This document shows, piece by piece, positions 50,504 through 56,662 of a DNA stretch of 64,000 bases. Under the pieces are notes generated by a model. It saw only the letters and a list, made by a program, of their open reading frames with translations, was not told the origin of the DNA and did not search any database. Positions within the stretch are counted from its first letter, which is position 1; every line of letters starts with the position of its first letter. The DNA comes from Actinomycetospora sp. NBRC 106375 (GTDB taxonomy: Bacteria > Actinomycetota > Actinomycetes > Mycobacteriales > Pseudonocardiaceae). The position numbers and the translations under genes are program-made. The stretch lies in the NCBI RefSeq assembly GCF_030269665.1, contig NZ_BSTS01000015.1, forward strand, positions 102,229 to 166,228. Reading direction: 5' to 3'.

Positions 50504-51976
50504 TCAACCGCCGTCGAGCGCTCGGGCCGCGCCGTACGGACGCGGGTCGAACGTCCCGTTGCGCGCCCGGAACGAGCGCGCCGTGCCGGGCCACAGCAGC
50601 GTGAGCCGGCCGCTGGCCTCGTCGACGTACCAGCTGTCGCACCCGCCGCGCAGCCACACGGTGTCCGCGCTCATGGCGTCGATCTCGCGGGTGTAGGCCT
50701 CCTCGGCCTCCGCGGTGACCTCCAGCGGGATCCCGGGACGGTCGGCGAGGTGGTCGAGGGCGCCGAGGACGTGGTCGATCTGCGTCTCGATCATGTAGAC
50801 GGCCGAGTTGTGCCCGAGGCTCGCGTTCGGTCCGTTGACCACGAACATGTTGGGGAAGCCGTGCACCGCGGTCGAGGCGTGCGCGGTCATCCCGTCGGCC
50901 CAGCGCTCGGCGAGCAGGCCCACCCGGCCCTCGATGCGCTGGGCGAAGGGCAGCCGCGTGGTCCAGAAGCCGGTCGCGAGGACGAGCGCGTCGAGCGGGT
51001 GGTGGGCGCCGGACGCCGCGATCGCCGTCGACTTCTCGACCCGCGCCAGCGCGCTCGGCTCGAGGGTCACGTCGTCGCGCCCGAGCGCCGGGTAGAGGTC
51101 GTCGGAGATGACGATGCGCTTGCAGCCGATCTCGTAGTCCGGGCGCAGGCGGGCGCGCAGGTCGGGCTCGGGCACCTGGGCGGCGAGGTGGCCCAGCGCC
51201 CGCTCGCGCAGGCGGTCGATGTCGGGGCGCACGCGCCGGCGCGCGGCGATGGCGTGCTCGGCCTCGTCGAACAGCTCCTCGCGCAGGGCCCGCTCGGCGG
51301 CGGGGTCGAGGGCGAAGGCACGGCGCTCGTGGTCGGAGTACGCGCGGTCGCCGCGTGGCACCACCCACGGCGGCGTGCGCTGGAAGACGACGAGGTGGCT
51401 CGCGGCGCCGGCGAGGGCGGGCACGATCTGCGCGGCCGACGCCCCGGTGCCGACGACCCCGACGCGGCGCCCGGCGAGCTCGGCGGCGCCGTCCCAGCGC
51501 GCGGAGTGGAAGACCGGGCCCTCGAAGTCGGACAGCCCCGGGAGCTCGGGGATGCGGGGCTCGGAGAGCCGCCCAGCGGCCACGACGAGGACCTTCGCCC
51601 GGTAGGTGCCGGCCGACGTCGCGACCCGCCACCGCGTGCCGTCCCACCGGGCGTGCTGCATCTCGGTGCCCAGGCGCAGGTGAGGGTCGAGGCCCTCGTC
51701 GCGGGCGCACTCGCGCAGGTACTCGTGGATCTCCGGCCCGGGTGCGAACACCCGCGACCAGTCGGGCTTGGGGCGGAACGAGTACGAGTACAGGTGCGAG
51801 GGGACGTCGCAGGCCACCCCGGGGTAGCGGTTGTCGCGCCACGTGCCGCCGACGCCGTGCGCGCGCTCGAGGAGCACGAACGACTCGCGGCGCCGCCGGG
51901 CCAGCCGGACACCGAGACCGATGCCCGCGAACCCGGCGCCGACCACCGCGACGTCGACGTCGACGTGATCAGGCAC
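50504..51976 (-). CDS. Flavin-containing monooxygenase, Baeyer-Villiger type
   Basis: 490 residues. VDVAVVGAGFAGIGLGVRL binds FAD; FEGPVFHSARWDG matches the Baeyer-Villiger fingerprint with Asp after the Trp, and GVVGTGASAAQIVPAL binds NADPH. It is related to, but clearly distinct from, the EthA-like protein at 45,318-46,838 and closer to the cyclohexanone/cyclopentanone-type group by its YPGVACDVPSHLYSYSF segment. It would oxidise a ketone to an ester or lactone. ATG at 51,976. It is followed downstream by the BrkB gene and preceded by the CofH-like gene; no clear operon. Confidence 0.85.
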   Translation of the reverse strand: MPDHVDVDVAVVGAGFAGIGLGVRLARRRRESFVLLERAHGVGGTWRDNRYPGVACDVPSHLYSYSFRPKPDWSRVFAPGPEIHEYLRECARDEGLDPHLRLGTEMQHARWDGTRWRVATSAGTYRAKVLVVAAGRLSEPRIPELPGLSDFEGPVFHSARWDGAAELAGRRVGVVGTGASAAQIVPALAGAASHLVVFQRTPPWVVPRGDRAYSDHERRAFALDPAAERALREELFDEAEHAIAARRRVRPDIDRLRERALGHLAAQVPEPDLRARLRPDYEIGCKRIVISDDLYPALGRDDVTLEPSALARVEKSTAIAASGAHHPLDALVLATGFWTTRLPFAQRIEGRVGLLAERWADGMTAHASTAVHGFPNMFVVNGPNASLGHNSAVYMIETQIDHVLGALDHLADRPGIPLEVTAEAEEAYTREIDAMSADTVWLRGGCDSWYVDEASGRLTLLWPGTARSFRARNGTFDPRPYGAARALDGG

Positions 51977-52157
51977 GACCCGAACCTACGCCGGGGACGT
52001 CGGGCTGTCAGAGCACGGCGATCACGCCGAGCGCGAGCCAGAGGCGCGCCCGCCCGGCCTCGCCGTCGATCCGGGCCCCGGCGTCGGAGCGTCGTCCCGC
52101 TCGTCGCGGGTGCCTTCGGCGTGTGCGCACTTCCGAGTGCCCGGCACTCCGAAGTGC
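51977..52157. repeat. Gap with 20-bp inverted repeat at the CofH-like 3' end
   Basis: Inverted repeat at 52,122-52,162: left arm starts TGTGCGCACTTCC, right arm ends GGAAGTGC-like (GAAGTGCTCACA), 20-bp arms with two mismatches around one base. It overlaps the stop of the CofH-like gene and probably terminates it. The rest of the gap shows no gene. Confidence 0.6.
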
Positions 52158-53282
52158 TCACATGCCGGAGGCACCGCGCAGGACGGCCATCCGGTCGGGG
52201 GGCGGATCGCCGTACACGGTGGTGCGCTGGCGGGGCGTGCGGCCGAGGTCGGCGGCGAGCGCCTCGACCTCGCCGAGCGTGAGCTGACGGCCCGCCTCCG
52301 CCCCGGCGGCCGGGTCGATCGCGCCGTCGAGGAGCAGCCCGCCCGCGTCGTCGGCACCCCCGCGCAGGACCGCGGTGGTCAGCGCGGGCCCGAGCTTGGG
52401 CCACGCCGCCTGGACGTGGTCGATGCGCCCGAACAGCATCAGCCGCGCGACGGCGTACAGCGCTCGCGTCTCCCGCGCGTCGGGCACCGTTCCGGTGCGA
52501 GCAATGCGGCTTTCCTGGCGTGTGACGCCAGGATCGCCACATGCTCGCTCGGCGACACGCCGCAGCTCGGGCGGCAGCGCCTCGGGCATCAGCGGCATCG
52601 GGATGAACTCGGTGAACCCACCGGTCCGGTCCTGGATCGCGGCGAGCGCGCGCAGGTGCGCGACCTGCTCGGCCGGGGTCTCGACGTGCCCGTAGACCAT
52701 TGTCGCGGTCGAGCGCAGGCCCACCTCGTGGGCGGTGGTGACGAGCTCGGTCCAGCGGGCGGCGGGGATGTCGGTGCCGCCGGTGAGCAGGGCGCGGATG
52801 CCGTCGTCGAGGATGCGGGCGGCCGTGCCGGGGACCGACCCCAGCCCGGCCTCGCGGGCGGCGACGAGGAACTCGCGGGCGCTCAGCCCCAGGCGCGCGG
52901 CGGCGTCGGCGACCTCGGCGGGGCGGAACGCGTGCAGGTGGAGCGGCACGCGCCCGGTGATGAGCGCGACGAGGTCGAGCGGGGCGCGGTCGTCGACGTC
53001 GGGCGGCAGCGGGCCCTGCACGCAGATCTCGGTGGCGCCGAGGGCCCAGGCCTCGTCGACGAGCTCCGCGGCGTGGGCGGGGTCCCGGACGACGGCGGTG
53101 TCGAGGTTGCGGTTCGCGACGAAGGTCAGCTCGTCGCCGACGGCCTCGCGGCGCACCTCGTCGGCGAGCTCGGCGAGGGCCTCGAGCTCCTCGCCGTCCG
53201 CGGCGAGCAGCGCGACGTAGTCGTCGTCGGGCAGCCCCGCGGGGTCGGACTCGGCGCGCGCGAGCGGGTTCCGGCCGCTCAC
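52158..53282 (-). CDS. CofH-like FO synthase subunit lacking the radical-SAM cysteines, with an in-frame palindromic insert
   Basis: 374 residues from GTG at 53,282, overlapping the cofG stop (GTGA). The C-terminal two thirds match CofH: EAGLGSVPGTAARILDD, TTAHEVGLRSTATMVYGH, IQDRTGGFTEFIPMPL, GADDAGGLLLDG and TPRQRTTVYG. But after VANRNL (residues 55-60), where CofH has its CxxxCxxC cluster loop, the sequence goes straight to DTAVVRDPAHAAELVDEAW; only one Cys (87) and a repeat-encoded Cys (248) exist, so no [4Fe-4S] cluster can be held in the usual way. Residues about 244-265 (ACGDPGVTRQESRIART) are encoded by a palindromic repeat (52,497-52,548) and lengthen a loop by about 19 residues. It may be a decayed CofH or have a new role; a functional CofH should exist elsewhere if F420 is made. 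Confidence 0.78.
   Translation of the reverse strand: MSGRNPLARAESDPAGLPDDDYVALLAADGEELEALAELADEVRREAVGDELTFVANRNLDTAVVRDPAHAAELVDEAWALGATEICVQGPLPPDVDDRAPLDLVALITGRVPLHLHAFRPAEVADAAARLGLSAREFLVAAREAGLGSVPGTAARILDDGIRALLTGGTDIPAARWTELVTTAHEVGLRSTATMVYGHVETPAEQVAHLRALAAIQDRTGGFTEFIPMPLMPEALPPELRRVAERACGDPGVTRQESRIARTGTVPDARETRALYAVARLMLFGRIDHVQAAWPKLGPALTTAVLRGGADDAGGLLLDGAIDPAAGAEAGRQLTLGEVEALAADLGRTPRQRTTVYGDPPPDRMAVLRGASGM
52497..52548 (-). repeat. Palindromic element A, copy 1 (inside the CofH-like gene)
   Basis: 52-base imperfect palindrome: outer CGAGC...GCTCG, inner TCCTGGCGT...ACGCCAGGA. In the plus direction it starts GCGAGCAATGCGGC and ends GCCACATGCTCGC, followed by GGCGACACGCC. 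Within the minus-strand gene it is read in frame. Three more copies are at 54,684, 56,600 and 62,422. Confidence 0.9.
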
Positions 53283-54607
53283 CGCGCCGCGGCCGGCTGC
53301 CGCGGCCGGGCGAGCCCCTGCTCGTCGGCCAGGGCGATGACGGGGTCGACGAGGTCGGGGTGCAGCCACCGGTTCGGGTCGCGGACGTAGCGCGGGTAGA
53401 TCGTCAGCCGCGGCGTGAGCGCGAATCCGGCCGCGGCAGTGACGTCCCGCAGCGCGTCCAGCCCGGGCCACGGGCGTTCGGGGTTGACGTGGTCGGGGGT
53501 CACGGGCGAGACCCCGCCCCAGTCGTCGATCCCGGCCCGCAGCAGCAGGGCCTGGTCGTCGGCGGCGGACTGGCTGTCGTCGAGGTCGCCGGCGAGGTTC
53601 GGCGGCGCCTGGACGCTGACGCCGAGCGGCATGATCAGCCGGGCGACGGCCACGGCCGCGACGAACGCGTCGAACTCGGCGTCGGGCTCGCCGCGCATGG
53701 CGGTGTCGGGCTTGGCGCGGAAGTTCTGGACGATGACCTCCTGCAGGTGCCCGCCCCGCTGCGCCGACTCCGCGAGCACGAGCAGCGACTGCGCCCGCTC
53801 GGCCCGGTGCTCACCGATGCCGACGAGGATCCCGGAGGTGAAGGGCACCCGTGCGCTCCCGGCGTCGTCGACGACCCGGCGACGCAGGGCGGGCTCCTTG
53901 TCCGGCGACCCGAAGTGCGCGCCGCCCGGGCGAGACCACAGCCGCGTGGCCGTCGTCTCCAGCATCATCCCCATCGACGGCGAGACGGACCGGAGCCGCT
54001 GGAGCTCGACGAGGTCCATGACGCCGGGGTTGAGGTGCGGGAGCAGGCCGGTCTCGTGGAGCACCGCTTCGGCCGAGTCGTGCACGTGGTCGAGCGTGGT
54101 GCCGAGGCCCCGCGCGCCGAGCCAGTCGCGGGCCGCGGACCAGCGCTCCTCGGGGCGGTCGCCGAGGGTGAAGAGCACCTCGGTGCACCCCTGCTCCGCC
54201 CCGGCGCGCGCGATGTCGAGGACCTCGTCGCGCTCGAGGTACGCGGCCGGCAGGCGGCCCGGCACCGTCGCGAACGTGCAGTAGTGGCACCGGTCGCGGC
54301 ACAGGCGCGTGAGCGGGACGAAGACCTTGGGGCTGTAGGTCACGACGCCGGCGCGACCCTCGGTGGCGAGGTGCTCGTCGCGCCGCTGCGCCGCGAGCGC
54401 GAGGAGCGCGCCGAGGTCGTCGCCGCGCGCGGCGAGCAGCGTCGTGGCGTCGGCGAGGACGTCGGCACTCCGCGGGTCCCCGGAGAGCAGCGCCGTCCGT
54501 CCTAGCGCCGCGCGCACCTCCGCCCGCGTCGGCTGCACCGGCTCCGGGAGCTCGGCCAGCGCCGGCGGCGGGACCGCGGGATCGGGGAGATCGGCGGGAA
54601 CGACCAC
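53279..54607 (-). CDS. cofG: FO synthase subunit CofG (7,8-didemethyl-8-hydroxy-5-deazariboflavin synthase)
   Basis: 442 residues. VFVPLTRLCRDRCHYCTFA carries the radical-SAM cluster cysteines C103, C107, C110 (CxxxCxxC). FTLGDRPEERW, LPHLNPGVMDL, SPSMGMMLETTATRLW, FTSGILVGIGE and VIVQNFRAKPDTAM are CofG-specific blocks. With CofH it makes FO, the precursor of coenzyme F420, from a tyrosine-derived intermediate and a pyrimidine. In most actinobacteria CofG and CofH are fused (FbiC); here they are separate and overlap by 4 bases. GTG at 54,607 precedes VVPADLPDP; a long upstream reading is antisense to the MFS gene. Confidence 0.9.
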   Translation of the reverse strand: MVVPADLPDPAVPPPALAELPEPVQPTRAEVRAALGRTALLSGDPRSADVLADATTLLAARGDDLGALLALAAQRRDEHLATEGRAGVVTYSPKVFVPLTRLCRDRCHYCTFATVPGRLPAAYLERDEVLDIARAGAEQGCTEVLFTLGDRPEERWSAARDWLGARGLGTTLDHVHDSAEAVLHETGLLPHLNPGVMDLVELQRLRSVSPSMGMMLETTATRLWSRPGGAHFGSPDKEPALRRRVVDDAGSARVPFTSGILVGIGEHRAERAQSLLVLAESAQRGGHLQEVIVQNFRAKPDTAMRGEPDAEFDAFVAAVAVARLIMPLGVSVQAPPNLAGDLDDSQSAADDQALLLRAGIDDWGGVSPVTPDHVNPERPWPGLDALRDVTAAAGFALTPRLTIYPRYVRDPNRWLHPDLVDPVIALADEQGLARPRQPAAAR

Positions 54608-54683
54608 GCGCCCGAACCTACGCGCCGCCCGGGCCCGCCGCCCGTGTCGTCGTCGCCCGCCGCTCTCCCTCGGGGTCGGCGTG

Positions 54684-54801
54684 TTCGAGCGATGCGGCTT
54701 TCCTGGCGTCTGACGCCAGGATCGCCACATCCTCGCGAGGACGACGCGCCGAGCCGTGTCAGCCTGGCGTCCACGCTGACGCTCACCGTCAGGAAAGCAC
54801 C
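54684..54801 (+). repeat. Palindromic element A copy 2 with element B
   Basis: Copy A at 54,684-54,735 (TTCGAGCGATGCGGC ... CACATCCTCG), same stem TCCTGGCGT/ACGCCAGGA, in the divergent cofG/MFS gap. Element B at 54,756-54,801 runs GTGTCAGCCTGGCGTCCACG then CTGACGCTCACCGTCAGGA, ending AAGCACC. The reverse-complement pair B then A appears at 56,531-56,655. Confidence 0.88.
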
Positions 54802-54847
54802 CACGATCACGGAGCGGGCCGGACGCACCTGGTCCAGGGTGTGCGGC

Positions 54848-56008
54848 GTGGAGGCCCGGAGCCGCGCCCTCGCCGCGCTGTGCGTCACCGAGATCGTGAG
54901 CTGGGGCGTCCTCTACTACGCGTTCCCGGTCCTGGTGACGTCCATCAGCGCCGACACCGGGTGGTCGGTCGGCGCGGCCACCGGAGCGTTCTCGGTCGGC
55001 GCGCTCGTCTCGGCCGGCGCCGGGATCGCCGTCGGCCGACTCATCGACCGGCGCGGGCCGCGGCTGGTGATGACCACCGGGTCCGTCGTCGGCGTCCTCG
55101 CCGTCCTGGCGATCGCCGCCGCGCCGAACCTGCCGCTGTTCTACGCGGCGTGGGCGCTGGCGGGACTCGGGCAGTCGGCGACGCTGTACCCGCCGGCGTT
55201 CGCGGCGCTGACCGGCTGGTACGGCGACCAGCGCGTGCGAGCGCTGACGACCCTGACGCTCGTCGCCGGGTTCGCGAGCACGGTGTTCGCGCCGCTGACC
55301 GCCGCCCTGGTCGGTCCTCTGGGCTGGCGCGGGACGTTCGGGGTCCTCGCCGTCGTGCTCGCGCTCGTCACGGTGCCGCTGCACGCCCTCGCGCTCACCC
55401 CGCGGTGGCGCCCTGCCGAGAACGTCGACCGCGAGTCGGCCGACCGTGAGCACGCGTCCGAGGTGCTGCGCAGTCCCCGTTTCGTGGTGGTCGCGGCCGT
55501 GATGACGCTCAGCGCCTTCGCGCTCTACGGCGCGACCATCAACCTGGTGCCGCTGCTCGAGGGCCGCGGGCTCGACCTCCGCCTCGCCGCCCTGGCGCTC
55601 GGGCTCACCGGGGCCGGGCAGGTGCTCGGGCGCCTGACGTTCGTCCCGCTGGTGCGGCGGTCGACGCCGCGGACCCGCCTGGTGGCGGTCCTGGTGCTCG
55701 GTGCCGCCGGCGTCATCGCGCTGGCCCTGGTCCCCGGCCCGGCGCCGCTGCTCATCGCGCTCGCGGTCGTCGCGGGCGCCGGGCGCGGACTGCACACGCT
55801 CCTGCAGGCCTCGACCGTCTCCGACCGCTGGGGGACCCGCGCGTTCGGGCGGATCAACGGCGTCTTCTCCGCCCCGGTGACCCTCGCCGTCGCCCTGGCA
55901 CCGGCCGGCGGCGTCGCCGTGGCGGCGGTGCTCGGCGGCTTCCCGGCCGCGTTCCTCGTGCTGGGGCTGGCGACGCTCGTCGCGGCCGGCGTCGGGCTCG
56001 TCAGCTGA
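54848..56008 (+). CDS. MFS transporter
   Basis: 386 residues, 12 membrane helices. LCVTEIVSWGVLYYAFPVLV begins the first helix, the GRLIDRRGPRLVM loop between helices 2 and 3 matches the MFS signature, and GQVLGRLTFVPLVRRS repeats it in the second half. Substrate unknown; the group includes monocarboxylate-type and drug exporters. GTG at 54,848 was chosen over GTG at 54,839 and a far-upstream start because it lies just before the first helix; AGGGTG is upstream. It diverges from cofG across the element A/B repeat and overlaps the 3' end of the next, opposing gene by 8 bases. Confidence 0.85.
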   Translation: MEARSRALAALCVTEIVSWGVLYYAFPVLVTSISADTGWSVGAATGAFSVGALVSAGAGIAVGRLIDRRGPRLVMTTGSVVGVLAVLAIAAAPNLPLFYAAWALAGLGQSATLYPPAFAALTGWYGDQRVRALTTLTLVAGFASTVFAPLTAALVGPLGWRGTFGVLAVVLALVTVPLHALALTPRWRPAENVDRESADREHASEVLRSPRFVVVAAVMTLSAFALYGATINLVPLLEGRGLDLRLAALALGLTGAGQVLGRLTFVPLVRRSTPRTRLVAVLVLGAAGVIALALVPGPAPLLIALAVVAGAGRGLHTLLQASTVSDRWGTRAFGRINGVFSAPVTLAVALAPAGGVAVAAVLGGFPAAFLVLGLATLVAAGVGLVS

Positions 56009-56477
56009 TCTGCAGGAACGACATCGGACGCCCGTCCCGGGCCCGGTCGCCGGTGCCGGACGTGACGACGAGGGTGACGTCGACGGGTCCGACCGGGCGG
56101 CCGCGCCGGCTGTAGACGAGGCACGTCGTGCTCGGCGACGCCTCGGACACCCCGCCCCGGCACCGGGCGGTCGGGGTCTCGACCGGCCCGTACCCGAACC
56201 CCCCGCCCGCCGCGTCGGCCCGGCGCAGGGACCGGCAGATCGGGTCGGTGCCGCCCGCGCACCTCATGGTCAGCTGCGTGGCGACCTCGCGGTCGAGCTC
56301 CGTCGCGGTGTAGGCCCGGACCACGCCGCCGCCGGAGGGTCCGTGGCTGCCCAGCACGACCGCGACGATCACCACGAACACCGCCACGAGCGGCAGCCCG
56401 ACCAGGAGGACCACGAGACGTCCCATCGAGGGCGGGCCGGTCTCGGCACGAACGGTCGTCACGGCCGACAGTGTCAC
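56001..56477 (-). CDS. Small single-helix membrane protein, unknown function
   Basis: 158 residues. One membrane helix (LVVLLVGLPLVAVFVVIVAVVLG, about residues 20-42) is followed by an extracytoplasmic domain with four cysteines (MRCAGG, ICRSL, ARCRG, TCLVY) that could form two disulfides. The family is unknown to me. GTG at 56,477 or ATG at 56,426 are possible starts. It faces the MFS gene with an 8-base overlap of the 3' ends. It resembles DUF-type envelope proteins of actinobacteria in layout only. Confidence 0.65.
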   Translation of the reverse strand: MTLSAVTTVRAETGPPSMGRLVVLLVGLPLVAVFVVIVAVVLGSHGPSGGGVVRAYTATELDREVATQLTMRCAGGTDPICRSLRRADAAGGGFGYGPVETPTARCRGGVSEASPSTTCLVYSRRGRPVGPVDVTLVVTSGTGDRARDGRPMSFLQIS

Positions 56478-56530
56478 GTTCCGTCACCGCTGTCGGAAAG
56501 ATGCTCACTCCGACGGCCTAGGACCCGAGC

Positions 56531-56655
56531 GGGTGGATTTCCTGACGTTGAGTGTCAGCGTGGCCGCCAGGCCGACACGCCGACGGCGTGTCGGCGCACC
56601 GAGGATGTGGCGATCCTGGCCTCACACGCCAGGAAAGCCGCATTGCTCGAACACC
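56531..56655 (-). repeat. Palindromic element A copy 3 with element B and an 11-bp perfect palindrome
   Basis: Reverse orientation: B at 56,531-56,578 (GGATTTCCTGACGTTGAGTG...), then a perfect inverted repeat GCCGACACGCC-GAC-GGCGTGTCGGC at 56,571-56,595, then A at 56,600-56,655 (GAGGATGTGGCGATCCTGGC ... CCGCATTGCTCGA). The A stem is TCCTGGCxT/CACGCCAGGA with one mismatch. It lies between the 5' end of the small membrane protein gene and the 3' end of the molybdopterin enzyme gene. Confidence 0.88.
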
Positions 56656-56662
56656 CCGGGCC

